A stretch of 57,829 nucleotides of DNA, taken from positions 1 to 57,829 of the forward strand of contig CAZUBA010000009.1 in the NCBI GenBank assembly GCA_964618565.1, given 5' to 3'. Position 1 is the stretch's first letter. Each line of letters begins with the position of its first letter. Origin of the DNA: STC-113 sp964618565 (GTDB lineage: Bacteria > Patescibacteriota > Gracilibacteria > BD1-5 > UBA2023). The notes beneath the pieces are model-generated. The model did no database searches and had not been told where the DNA came from. It saw nothing but the letters and a program-made list of their open reading frames with translations. This document shows, one piece after another, positions 29,658 to 39,526 of the stretch. The position numbers and the translations under genes are program-made.

Positions 29658-29749
29658 GATTCCACCTCCTTTTCTGTTTATTTGTTTTTTTATTCAAATT
29701 AAATAAAATAAAATTAAAGTCAACTTTATTTGCTTAAACCTCCAAAATT

Positions 29750-30556
29750 ATGAAAACAATCCAATCTTGAAATGCAACAATACTTGTAGATGAATTTTCC
29801 TTCAAATCTAAGCCTGAAATAGCTGAGTTCATAAAGTCAGATGAGATAAAAAAAATAATAAGCGCGATTCCTGAAAAATTTTATATGGTTCTTTGATGAG
29901 ATGGATCAATGCTTAGGGCTATCCAATCTACTTTTAAAGATAACATTCCTTATCTATGAATAAATTTCTGATCTAAATGATTCTTGTTGAATGAAAGATG
30001 ATTTAAGATTAATGATTGAGAGACTTTTAGGACCATGAGATATCCGATGTTGGATATTGAGGTTGATACATGAAATGGCAAATTGCATCATACTGCCTTC
30101 AATGAGGCACAGATAAAGACGGCTTGAGGTCATATGGTTGATCTTAATCTTCAGATTTGAGATTATTGTAAAATAAGATTAAAATGAGATTGACTTATAA
30201 TATCTACCCCAGCTGGATCAACGGGATATAATATATCAGCATGAGGACCGGTTCTGCCACATACTTCTCCTAGTTTTATTGCAACTCCTTTGCTTATTTT
30301 TGAACCAAGGAACATAAAGCCGATAGTACTGGAAAGCGATAAGAAAATCATTATAACAAACAATAATGAAAGATGATATGAGCTTTCTGTATATGCTGAT
30401 GCGACACCAGTAATAGAGAAGACCAATAAAGATATAACTATTACAATTAAGAAACATATCAAAAGCGTTAAGCTTCTTATCGCAGAATCAAATATGCCCA
30501 TCTGGAATGCTAAGATATTCAGAGAGCAAGGTTTTGTAAATGTTACGGATAAATAA
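29750..30556 (+). CDS. nadK: NAD kinase, 268 aa
   Basis: Table 25 ORF from ATG 29750 to TAA 30554-30556. NAD kinase signatures: MVLGGDGSMLRAIQ (GGDGS at about 49-53, both first glycines TGA), YLGINFGSKGFLLN, HHTAFNEAQIKT (NE motif), IISTPAGSTGYNISAGGPVLPH and PLLIFEPRNIKPIVL. It phosphorylates NAD+ to NADP+. With NadE and NadD nearby it gives the last steps of NADP formation. Confidence 0.95.
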
Positions 30557-30660
30557 ATCATTATCCGATAATGAAGGAAACATCAATACTTTTGCTGACA
30601 GCAAAATGGTTAATGGAAGTTTAAACAATTTCATTAATCAATCTAAAATTCTTAAAACGT

Positions 30661-30690
30661 CAAAATCCGTCCCTGGGGGACGGATTTGAG
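30661..30690 (-). terminator. terminator of the 30703 gene
   Basis: Minus strand AAATCCGTCC, a CCCA loop and GGGACGGATTTTG. It lies 15 bases after the TGA stop of the island gene. Confidence 0.8.
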
Positions 30691-30702
30691 TTGGGGTGAA
30701 TG

Positions 30703-31071
30703 TCAGTAGACTCGGAGAGATAGAAGGAATTGATCGAACACCCGAATGAACTTCGGCATTTCATTGTCGTATGGTGTGAGTGCGACGCCATCGGAGAAAC
30801 AGATGAAAATCCATAGCACTGTCTGCCTTTTTGCATATTTAAGGTTCTTCTTCCTGAGGATGAGATAGTACAGTACAAGACCCGTTAGCAGATAAGCTGA
30901 GATGAAAAAGCTTACAACTGACACAATTTTCATCGGCTCATTAAGGTACTTGATGGAATCAATGGTGATGAATATATACAGTATCACGAATGCGCAAAAC
31001 AAGGAAAGCCCTCCTGCCCAAATCAACAGATTCAGAATTGCTCGGAAAAAGGTATACGGTTTCTCTTCCAT
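30703..31071 (-). CDS. membrane protein, 122 aa, standard code
   Basis: ATG 31071 with GAGGAGGTG upstream; TGA stop 30703-30705. Three hydrophobic segments (about 10-35, 46-68, 82-96). No family is recognised. Reading the TGA as Gly would run through the terminator for about 17 codons, so it is a stop here. A minus-strand promoter (TTGACA near 31138, TAATAT near 31112) lies upstream. Confidence 0.72.
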   Translation of the reverse strand: MEEKPYTFFRAILNLLIWAGGLSLFCAFVILYIFITIDSIKYLNEPMKIVSVVSFFISAYLLTGLVLYYLILRKKNLKYAKRQTVLWIFICFSDGVALTPYDNEMPKFIRVFDQFLLSLRVY

Positions 31072-31210
31072 CTGGACACCTCCTCAATAAATTTTATTTT
31101 TATATTATCTGAATGATAACTAAAAATCAATATTGTCAATTTCAATATTTATCTATAACAAAAAAGGCCGAACTAGTCGGCCCCTTAAGGTGGAACAAAT
31201 GAAAAGTATA

Positions 31211-31594
31211 TCATGCTTTTCTGCACTGGTGGCAAGAGATGCATAGGCTTATGAAGCCGAGGGAACATGTTACAGCGATGCCAGTGATGTCAGAGTAAAG
31301 GATCGCGTCAACATTTCCGAATAGCCCAACCCCGAAGAGCAGCACTGAAATCCAAGCCATCTCCTTCATAGCCAGAAGAATCAGCGGAGGCTTGAAATTA
31401 TCGTCAATGTAACTCCGGATGAGATGTCCGAATATCAGCACAAATGACCCTCTGATTATCAGCAATCCCGCATAAAGCAACATATTGTCTGCCTCAGCAT
31501 ATCCTGCCAAGAGTAAGATTACTCCAATCCATACAGCTTCTCGAAGAACCCCCAAGGAAAAGGAATTTTTCTCACGATAAGTTTTCCAATTCAT
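31211..31594 (-). CDS. membrane protein, 127 aa, standard code
   Basis: ATG 31594 with AAAGGAGG upstream; TGA stop 31211-31213. Four hydrophobic segments are visible, with a Cys-rich tail (LCISCHQCRKA). No family is recognised. A GGCCGA/TCGGCC hairpin plus T run (31160-31183) ends the transcript; reading through TGA would cross it. Confidence 0.72.
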   Translation of the reverse strand: MNWKTYREKNSFSLGVLREAVWIGVILLLAGYAEADNMLLYAGLLIIRGSFVLIFGHLIRSYIDDNFKPPLILLAMKEMAWISVLLFGVGLFGNVDAILYSDITGIAVTCSLGFISLCISCHQCRKA

Positions 31595-31622
31595 ACATAT
31601 GCCTCCTTTGACATATTTATTT

Positions 31623-31781
31623 TTATTCAGATACTGTTAGGGTGGATGATTTTCTGTACTTAAACCATAGCACTACTGTAACGGATGAAACTAGAACGCT
31701 GCCGCCCATGCCGTAAAACATTGGTATGGAATGAACATTCAGCCGACCGTTGACAAAATCTGATGTGCTTTTAAAATACAT
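31623..31781 (-). CDS. possible small membrane protein, 52 aa, standard-code island
   Basis: Open from ATG 31781 to TAA 31623-31625 with a single hydrophobic segment (GGSVLVSSVTVVLWF), GGN glycines and no TGA. It lies just upstream of the 31594 gene on the same strand. A TTGACA at about 31797 overlaps the first codons, so a shorter form starting at an internal ATG (MFYGMGG) is possible. No clear Shine-Dalgarno is seen. Confidence 0.35.
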   Translation of the reverse strand: MYFKSTSDFVNGRLNVHSIPMFYGMGGSVLVSSVTVVLWFKYRKSSTLTVSE

Positions 31782-31827
31782 AAAAGCAATAGATTGTCAA
31801 GTATTTTGATTAGCTTAATTCTTAGAC

Positions 31828-32007
31828 CTACTTGTCATTTTTTCTTTCGAGATACAAAAAACTTATTTCCTCAGAATCGGATCCACCTTCAAGTAATATT
31901 TTCCGCACACTAAGCATACATTCGCCTAATGTGACTCATAAATTTCAGACATCGACATTTGAAATGTTTCAGATTTCAAACTTCTTACCATTGCAGCTAG
32001 CTTCCAT
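31828..32007 (-). CDS. small hypothetical protein, 59 aa (table 25)
   Basis: ATG 32007 to TAG 31828-31830 with three in-frame TGA glycines. Soluble and acidic (LLEGGSDSEEISFLYLERKND). Divergent from nadD across a 78-base spacer. No family is recognised. The TGA use suggests a real native gene rather than chance. Confidence 0.45.
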
Positions 32008-32085
32008 AACCAAGGATTAATAATTTAACGAAATAAAATATAAAATAAACTACCCAAAAGTCAAATATTTTTTAACTTAACCATT

Positions 32086-32664
32086 ATGATACAAAAAATA
32101 GCAATATATTGAGGAGCGTTTGATCCTCCTCAGCTCGCGCATGAGACTATAATCAAGGAAGCAATCCATAAACTTTGATTGAACAAATTATATATTGTTC
32201 CAAGCTGACCTCATGCATTCAAAGAATTTAAAACCAGTACTGAAAACAGAAAGAAGATAATGGAAATTTTTGTCGACTCAATAGACTCTGACAAGGTGGA
32301 ATTATGCGATGTTTTTCTTGATGGGAAAATAAAAAATACCACTCTTGAGACAGACAGGTATTTTAAAGAAAAACTATGATTTTCACCATACCAGATATTC
32401 GGTTCTGATCTTATTGATTCGATGTGGCTATGGGATCCAAGCGGAGAAGTGGCTATGAGACTTCCTAAGATAATAGTAAAAAGGCCTTGATTTGAGATAA
32501 ATGTATTAAAAATCGCTAATTTCATAATTTTTGATCCGTTTGCAGATGCGAATATATCAGAATTATCAAGTACACAAGTCAGGGAAAACATCAAGAAGAA
32601 TATATTTACGTGAATGAATCCAGCCTTGGCTCTTTATATAAGAGAAAACTGAATTTATCTATAA
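32086..32664 (+). CDS. nadD: nicotinate-nucleotide adenylyltransferase, 192 aa
   Basis: Table 25 ORF from ATG 32086 to TAA 32662-32664. Nucleotidyltransferase signatures: IAIYGGAFDPPQLAHETII ((H/T)xGH region altered to LAHE), LYIVPSGPHAFK, the central YQIFGSDLIDSM and the C-terminal ISELSSTQVREN, where NadD has 'iSST.IR'. It makes nicotinate adenine dinucleotide from NaMN and ATP, feeding NadE. Second His of the HxGH motif is replaced by Glu; a related cytidylyltransferase cannot be excluded, but the context favours NadD. Terminator overlaps the stop codon. Confidence 0.82.
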
Positions 32665-32725
32665 TTCAGTTTTTTATTGATTTTTATTTTTTCTTGGTAT
32701 TATAAATCAAATAACCATTCACAAA

Positions 32726-33076
32726 ATGTCAGAGAATACAAGTACAACATGCAATTATCTTGTTGTAGAAGAATATCTTGAAAAAGGAAAAGAATTTTTT
32801 AGGCTCAGACATCCCGTAAAATGACTGACACAGGAAGATGAAGAGAAATTTCTTCTTTATTGTCAGCTTATGACACGAAGGAAAGTTGATATGATTCTTA
32901 CTTCAAATTCAAAAGTAAATTTAAAAATTGCAATTGAAGCGGCTATAGCTGAGCTTAACCCGATTGAAACAATTATATCATCAGAAGCTGGTTCGGTAAT
33001 TAAATGTGTTGTTCCTCAGCCATACTGAAGCCACACATTCTTCAGGAATCAAATGCCTATAAAAAAAGAAAAGTAA
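32726..33076 (+). CDS. hypothetical protein, 116 aa (table 25)
   Basis: ATG 32726 to TAA 33074-33076, with two in-frame TGA codons. Soluble, mixed alpha/beta (KVNLKIAIEAAIAELNPIET). No family is recognised. It lies between nadD and the operator-bearing promoter of the Nudix operon. Confidence 0.6.
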
Positions 33077-33093
33077 GAAATTTTTAAAAATAC

Positions 33094-33219
33094 TTGACAT
33101 ATTTTTTTAATCTATATATTAGAGTGTATAAGTAACACCACAATCGTTTTAACAATATATGATTATGGGCAGGCTAAGGCTTATATTTTTTACTTTAATT
33201 AAGGGTGTATAAATAACAC
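33094..33219 (+). promoter_or_regulatory. promoter region with two NrtR-like operators (Nudix operon)
   Basis: TTGACA 33094-33099, TATTAG-type -10 at 33117-33122, then operator GTGTATAAGTAACAC (33124-33138). A second operator, GTGTATAAATAACAC, lies at 33205-33219 beside a TTTACT element. The intervening AAGGCTT...TTTTTTACTTTAATTA block matches the leader at 26051-26070. Confidence 0.75.
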
Positions 33220-33242
33220 TATAAAATTTAACCAACATTATT

Positions 33243-33845
33243 ATGAATACAATCAATGATTTAAAAAGTGAGAGCAACATAAATGTTTTTGCAAAAGAAA
33301 CTGTTTTTGAATGAAAATTTGTTAAAATAGTCGTATATAAATATACTAAAGGTGAAAATCCAAAAGAACACTTTTATGAAGTGGTAGAGAGGACTAATGC
33401 CAAAAAGATCATATCAGCCTTGACGGTGACTCAGGACGAAAAAATCATACTTATAAATCAATACAGAATCCCTCAGGGTAGATTCTGCATAGAAAGCCCT
33501 GCAGGATTACGCGAAGATGATAATGAACCTATTGAAGAAACCACAAGAAGAGAAATCTTAGAAGAAACCTGATATGAGCCTGAAAAACTTATATATATTG
33601 GACAAACACCATCTTCATCAGGTCTTACTACAGAGCTTATCGATTGTTATATATGAATGAACTGCAAGAAGGTCACTAATATTCTGGCATTAGATAGCGC
33701 AGAGGATATTCAAGTGATAGAAGTGCCATTATCAGAAATCGATGAGTTCGTGAATGAGATCAATAACAGGGTAGATATCACCATAGACAGTAAAGTCCTG
33801 TTTATGCTTTGAGAATATAGAAAATTAATAGCTAATATCTTGTAA
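33243..33845 (+). CDS. Nudix hydrolase, ADP-ribose pyrophosphatase-like, 200 aa
   Basis: Table 25 ORF from ATG 33243 to TAA 33843-33845. ADPRase/NudF-like order: VVERTNAKKIISALTVTQD, ILINQYRIPQGRFCIESPAG, Nudix box GLREDDNEPIEETTRREILE followed by ETGYEP (one residue longer than G-x5-E but with the REILEETG core), IGQTPSSSGLTTELIDCY. It would hydrolyse ADP-ribose to AMP and ribose 5-phosphate. First gene of an operon with the DUF1152-like and ADP-ribosylglycohydrolase genes, and under two operators. Confidence 0.88.
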
Positions 33846-33846
33846 T

Positions 33847-35142
33847 ATGAATACTCTACAATCATTTGAAAAAGTTGATCTGAAAGCAAGCCTCAAGGAA
33901 AAACTGGCCAATTCCAAATATCCTCTGATATTGGGGGTATGAGGAGGAAATGATACAGTATCTTCTCTCATCCTTAAGAAGCAGTTGGAAAAAGAATTCT
34001 GATTCAATCCTGTAAAGATCGATATAATGTGAATTTTGCCGGATTGTCTCGATTATCACTGCGTTTATGATTCTTGATTCCCATTGATTTCAGTTATAGG
34101 GCCAGATACAAAAAGATCTGTTCAGGGCAAAATGATGGATAAATTTCCAGAAAAAATATTAAGGGAACATGGCAGCGGTTTTTGAATTGAGAGAGTCATG
34201 GGAATCTCAATGTCTGAATGAACAGTGTGAATCACAGACTCTCTCCTTAAAATTGTGAATTCCTGAAGATATGATCTTATTTTAGCATGTGATATAGGCG
34301 GAGATTTTATAGCGACTCCAGAAAATCATCATGTACTTTCTCCGATGATGGATTCTTATATGCTCGTTTCTTTGAAGGAAATCCAAAAAAAATCACATAT
34401 ACCCTTTGTTTTTGGCATATTCGGATTATGAACCGATGGTGAAACTCCTCCTCAGATGCTCCAAAAAGCACTTTTAAGAATAGAAGATAAGTATGAGTGA
34501 AAATTCAAAACTGATTCAATCATAAAGATTGCAGATTTTTATAGAGAATATGTTGAGTGTGTGCGATATTCGAGGACGGCCGATTATACAATCAGAGAGA
34601 TAACTTGAGAATGACATTCCAATCCTGCATCTTTCAGAGCAAGATTTCATGTGACTAGGCAAAAATGATCACCTTCAGAGAAATATTATTGATATTTTTT
34701 ACAGCAATTCGATGAAAAATATTATGGAAGTTATTATCTTTTTGATGATCTCACATGAATAGAAAATCCTTACGCAATAGAGTGCGGCAATGGAATCGAA
34801 TGGTTTTTAAAGATACAGGATACAAGAACCAAAGTCAATTGTGAGCTTAATGGCCAAGCCTATATGGACATAAGTAAGATATTGAGAGTAGAAAATCTTT
34901 CCGGGGTAAGCTTATTTTTCTGAACTCCTTCACATAAATTTGATAGTGATTCCAGAGCGAAGATCGTAGATGATGTGATAGAATCAATAAGGAATAAAGT
35001 ATATGATTATGCATTTGTTTTTTCAGATGACATCATGAATCATACTAATCTGGAAAGCGAAAAAATCACTGATCATATAAGAATAATATGATCAAATCCT
35101 AAAATGATGGCAGAAATCATATCAAAAAATATTAATATTTAA
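33847..35142 (+). CDS. DUF1152-like protein, 431 aa
   Basis: Table 25 ORF from ATG 33847, one base after the Nudix stop, to TAA 35140-35142. N-terminal PLILGVGGGNDTVSSLIL and LILACDIGGDFIATPENHHV, then LSPMMDSYMLVSL, recall DUF1152 proteins ('GiGGGgDvv' and 'vDvGGD'). The C-terminal 200 residues are not recognised. Biochemical role unknown; tight coupling with the Nudix and ADP-ribosylglycohydrolase genes suggests a nucleotide or ADP-ribose substrate. Confidence 0.65.
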
Positions 35143-35153
35143 CTATTTGAATA

Positions 35154-36188
35154 ATGAATAAAACAATACTTAATGAAAAGCTCGAATGAGCTATAATCGG
35201 TTGAGCGATCGGAGATGCAATGTGAATACCGGTTGAATATATGCCTACGCAAGAAATAAAAGCGAGGTATTGAAGAGTGATGGATTTTTTAGAGACAAGA
35301 TCAAATGCTCACTTTGCAAAGAAAGGCTTCAATGAAGAGGGGAGCGGGTATATTAGCGATGATACACTATTGACTCTAGCTACTCTGGACGCATTGACAG
35401 AGGCATGAATTATTGATTTTCCTACCATTTGCGCTAAGCAGATCGAGTATTACGAGAGTTTTGATTATGGTTTTTGAAGATCCACTACTGATGCTTTTGA
35501 GGCTATCAAAAAATGAGAATCATATCTGACATCTTGAAATCCTCTAGGCACTTGAAATGGTATAATGATGAAGCAGACCCCATTGGCATTTTATCAAGTC
35601 AGCAGATGAATCCGAGAAGATGAAATCGCAAATGATATCATAACTTATTCAAAAATAACACATGACAATAAATTGGTGATTGTTTCTGCTCTTGTACACA
35701 ACAGGATGCTTGTTGATCTGATTCTGACGGAATGAGAAATGAATAAAAGGAAACTTCTCTCCAGAGCTCTGGAGATAGCAAGAAAATATGAAGAAGAGCT
35801 GTCAGATGTCACGCCTGATCAGGAGAATATCTCAGATAAGCTTGAAGAGCTGTTGATGTGTATGGATGAGAATGGGGTTCTGGATCTCTCGGATGATGAG
35901 ATACTGAAAAAGTTCGGATGGAACGATGGGGGATTAGGATATGCATGTTATATCCGCGTAACTCTGCCTCTTATCTATGCGTTGTTTTTCAGGTCTCCAG
36001 ATTTTAAGGGTTTCATTGACACTATAAATATCTGATGAGACACCGACACTTATGCTGCTATAATCGGTAATATGATCTGAGCTTACAGAGGCAGATTCTA
36101 TGATGAGAAATATGAAGGATGAGTAAGGGAAATCAGGAATATAAAAAATAGCATAGATTCTTTTTCTAAGAAGTTCATCTGAGCCTAA
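35154..36188 (+). CDS. ADP-ribosylglycohydrolase (DraG/ARH family), 344 aa
   Basis: Table 25 ORF from ATG 35154 to TAA 36186-36188. Family hallmarks: LEGAIIGGAIGDAMGIPVEY, GYISDDTLLTLATLDAL (DD-T metal ligands), GNPLGTGNGIMMKQTPLAF and the C-terminal INIGGDTDTYAAIIGNMIGA. These form the binuclear magnesium site of ARH/DraG hydrolases, which release ADP-ribose from modified proteins or small molecules. Third gene of the operator-controlled operon; nrtR follows. Confidence 0.93.
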
Positions 36189-36191
36189 GAT

Positions 36192-36235
36192 TTGCAATTT
36201 TTATTGTTTATCTTATAATCTGTGTATTATACACA
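36192..36235 (+). promoter_or_regulatory. nrtR promoter with autoregulatory operator
   Basis: TTGCAA 36192-36197, a 16-base spacer, TATAAT 36214-36219, then the perfect palindrome TGTGTATTATACACA (36221-36235). Same position relative to the -10 as in the two other promoters. Confidence 0.72.
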
Positions 36236-36248
36236 CTTAAAAAAATTT

Positions 36249-36953
36249 ATGAAAATAAACCACGATGAGATCAAGAAGGAATTTTCTGATAATATATTCT
36301 GATTATCAATACCAGCATTGGCTTTGGATATAGTGATATTCACAATCTTCAATGAAAAATTATGTGTTGTAATGACTACACGCCCAAAGGAACCAGAAAA
36401 AGGTAAATTGATTTTACCCGGATGAGTTGTTAAGAGCGGGTATTCTCTAGAAGATAATTTTGATGATATACTTCTCAGGAAAACTGGAATCAAATGAATC
36501 TATAAAGAGCAATTATACTCTTTCGGTAAGCCAGATAGGGACGAGAGATGACATATAGTATCAATAGCATATTATGCTCTTGTGGATAAAGATAGCTTCA
36601 TGAAAGATGCGGATTTCACAAAAATACAATTGGTCGAATACGATAAGATAGAGGATTTGGAAATAGGATTTGATCATAAAGAGATTCTGGAATATGCAAA
36701 ACAGAGGCTTAATTGGAAATTGGAATATACAAATATCGCAAAAAACATCCTACCTTCTAGCTTCACTCTCACTCAGCTTCAGAAGATATATGAGATAATG
36801 CTTTGACAAGCTCTTGATAAAAGGAATTTCCGCAAAAAGATTCTCGCTCTTAAGATTGTCAAAGAAACTTGAGAACTTGAAAAAGTTAGGTCTAATATGG
36901 CTAAGCTTTATGAATTCTCAGATAAAGAACTTAAGATAGTATGAATATTGTAG
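36249..36953 (+). CDS. nrtR: NrtR-type Nudix-related transcriptional regulator, 234 aa
   Basis: Table 25 ORF from ATG 36249 to TAG 36951-36953. N-terminal Nudix-like domain: SIPALALDIVIFTIF, KGKLILPGGVVKSGYSLEDN, LLRKTGIKGIYKEQLYSFGK, RDERGHIVSIAYYAL. The catalytic REXXEE is absent, as in NrtR sensors. C-terminal winged helix: PSSFTLTQLQKIYEIMLGQA, LDKRNFRKKILAL, TGELEKVRSNMAKLYEF. NrtR represses NAD-biosynthesis genes and is released by ADP-ribose in known cases. A palindrome follows its own -10. Confidence 0.9.
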
Positions 36954-36977
36954 TCCGTGAGGATTACAATATTTTTT
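36942..36977 (+). terminator. nrtR terminator
   Basis: AATATTGTAGTCC, a GTGA loop, GGATTACAATATTTTTTT. The stem includes the last codons and the stop. Confidence 0.85.
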
Positions 36978-36996
36978 TAAAAATTAATATCTTCAA

Positions 36997-37995
36997 ATGC
37001 AAAATTCCTCTATTTGACATCCACAAGAGACTCCTGCTAATGAAATCGATTTAGCGAATTTTCCACGTCTTCTTGAAATTATAAAAATATACATATCTTG
37101 AAGCGTTGATGAGAATTTAAATAGAGTTAATTATAGATGAAGAATTGACGAGAGATGATCTGCTATGGCGATTGAGACATTAGATATATTAAAAAAATGA
37201 TATTATAATTTGCCAGATTGAAATAGGCTTAATATTTATGAATTATTAGAATCATCAATAGCAAGTACCAGATTGGTTTCTACAGAAGATTTTGAATTGA
37301 TAAAATCAAATGCAAATTCTTTTTTAAGATTAACTAAACAAATCAAAACTAATTTTTCAGTCTCAATTGATACGACTCTATGAACGTTATTATCCCTAAA
37401 AGATGAGCTTGACATAGGTAAGACTCTTGTTTTGAATTTCGCCTCATGAATGAAGCCCGGATGAGAATTCAGAGCATGATTATTTACTCAAGAAGATGAG
37501 CTTATTATTTCTTCATGATTATATTACAGCCTGATATCAAAAGAGTTCATGTATATGCTGAATCGATGGAATTGAAGTCATCTTTATGGAGATCAAATGA
37601 TATATTCTCCGAGGGTTCCAATTATTAGAGATGTAACATGAAAGCTATTAAGTGAACCTTGTACGGCCTCATTTATAAGTTCTCCTGCAGTCAATAAGAG
37701 AATGATTCTGAAAAAAGAACCTGAAAAAGCATCTGAGATAGATGAAACTATGATTGAACGCATTGATAAGATTCTTTCATTAGCTATCGTAAATTGATAT
37801 GACAACATTATCCTTTGAGCATGGTGATGTTGAGCTTTTTGAAATTCCCCTGAGGATGTTTCCTCTTATTTTGCCAAGTTGCTTAGTGAATGATGAAAAT
37901 TCAGCTGAAGGTTCAAAAATGTCATTTTTTCTATATACTCAAAAGATAAGATAAACACGAACTATGAAATTTTTTGCCACAGATTCCAGTCTTAA
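36997..37995 (+). CDS. PARG-like macrodomain protein (DUF2263/TIGR02452 type), 332 aa
   Basis: Table 25 ORF from ATG 36997 to TAA 37993-37995. Residues about 140-330 match microbial PARG-like proteins: LVLNFASGMKPGGEFRAGLF, TQEDELIISSGLYYSLI, YSPRVPIIRD, CTASFISSPAVN, NIILGAWGCGAFGNSPEDVS and a final VIFSIYS. The catalytic GGG...QEE loop of bacterial PARG reads GGE...QED. It would bind or remove ADP-ribose. Next to nrtR and an ADP-ribosylglycohydrolase. The N-terminal 140 residues are typical of DUF2263 (RA-like region). Confidence 0.85.
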
Positions 37996-38022
37996 TTATT
38001 TATTTTTTTAATTTATCTTTTT

Positions 38023-38430
38023 ATGAATAAGAAATTCGTTTTGAGATTTGTTATCTCAATATTTCTAGGCATTATATTTGGTCTAGTGTGCGTAACTCTT
38101 GCTAGCGGAACTAATCCTGATATTTGGTGAACTCCGCTGATGTGGTCGATCCTTTATAACAGATTTTTGCTTTGAATTGTAGTGGCTGTAGTATGAGTCC
38201 ATACTTTTCATCCATTATTCTGATTCAGAATGTGGCCTTTCTTGAGATGAGCGCTTTTCTGAATTCTTGTCTCAATGGATTTGGCTATTTGAGTTTTTAT
38301 CAATGCAACTCCAGATGCAATGACCATCTTTTGGTATACTATTCTTGCTTGAGCAATCTATTGAATGATAATCGATATTGTGACTACGAAGATTGCTTGA
38401 GAATGAACAGAGATTCTTTGAAAAAAATAA
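38023..38430 (+). CDS. small membrane protein, 135 aa (table 25)
   Basis: ATG 38023 to TAA 38428-38430, about eleven TGA glycines. Four hydrophobic helices, with VGVHTFHPLFGFRMWPF between the second and third. No family is recognised; it is too short for PnuC. It lies 27 bases after the PARG-like gene and may share its transcript. Confidence 0.7.
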
Positions 38431-38603
38431 TCAAATCCATCTCATCAATCATTATTTCATTCTGCATTTATTCCATCATTCTTCATTATCAACCCTCTTT
38501 CTGCAAAGAGGGTGGCACGCAGTGACAGGTGATTCTCCATTAATCATTATGCATTCTGCATCCATACCATCATTATTGATTATTGAATAATGATATTAAC
38601 ATC

Positions 38604-39010
38604 CACTTTTGTTGCCAAAAGTATCAAAAACCATTGGGGACCGGCAGAAACTCGCTCCTCCCGTCTGCGGGATTCGTATTGGCTGCGGCTCCGCCTCCGC
38701 TGACAGACTCGCCGTCACCCCAAGAGTACTTCCTCCAGGCGCCCTAAAACCCCCTACTTTTAGAGGAGGATTTATTTCTCCTTTCTGGAGAACTGGAATA
38801 TTTCTAGATTATTAGATATAATTGAGAATATTATACTTCGTTCCCAAAACAGACAGACTCATATTAAAATATTGTATAACTAAAGAAAAGAAGGGGGTTT
38901 TAGGGGGAGATAAACGATGGTGACCAAGATGACCGGAGCAACTGCAATTCTTATCCCTTGATTTTATTTCCCCCTAAAGCTTTTGCCTACTTTTGGCTCC
39001 AAAAGTACTA
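38604..39010. repeat. MITE-like element, copy 1 (about 407 bp)
   Basis: The stretch 38431-39570 has no gene. This copy begins with a small ACTTTTG..CAAAAGT palindrome followed by ATCAAAAACCATTGGGG. It ends with CCCCCTAAAGCTTTTGCCTA and an ACTTTTGG..CCAAAAGT palindrome, so the ends are imperfect inverted repeats. It contains the 'aaaccccctac' and 'agggggttttaggggg' pair and the dispersed 'accccaagagtacttcc' motif. No ORF is seen. Confidence 0.7.
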
Positions 39011-39123
39011 AGAAGAGATTGATGCGAGAATTGAAACTATGTAAAAGTCTTAAACTTTTCGGAAATAATATACTTCAAAGTGTTTTCATATCAGTTTTTA
39101 CTTTCAAATCAGTTTCAGCTATA

Positions 39124-39462
39124 ATACTTTTTATGTAAAAAGTATGCAAAAACATTGGGGACCGGCAGAAACTCACTCCGCTACGCTTCGTATTGGCTCC
39201 AGCTCCGCCTCCGCTGACAAACTACCTTCCCCCAAACCCCCTAATTATAAGGATGATCATTTTGATTTAAACTGAGAATATCATTGCTTCGTCCCCAAGT
39301 AAGTTTAGAAAGGTTTAATATAATAATTTTAGAAAAGAAGGGGGTTTTAGGGGTGTGGATGTGATGCCTAGCATAATGGGACAAGTTTCAGCGCAAAGAA
39401 GATTAATCGAAATAACAGCCCACCCCCTAAATCTTTTGCCTACTTTTTGATTAAAAAGTAGT
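39124..39462. repeat. MITE-like element, copy 2 (about 339 bp)
   Basis: Same layout as copy 1: TACTTTTTATGTAAAAAGTA palindrome, GCAAAAACATTGGGGACC, 'cagaaactcactccgctacgcttcg' type stretch, inner AACCCCCTAAT and GGGGGTTTTAGGGG arms, and end CCCCCTAAATCTTTTGCCTA with CTTTTTGATTAAAAAG. A third, partial relative is at 56039-56170 and another start at 21850. Confidence 0.7.
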
Positions 39463-39526
39463 ATGACTGAAGATTAATGTAGAATAAATAATGTCAGATT
39501 AAATAAATTTTCTAAAATAATTTAAT

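Noticed and set aside
38023..38430. PnuC-type nicotinamide riboside transporter, suggested by the NAD context
   Set aside because: The protein is too short and has only four hydrophobic segments without PnuC motifs.
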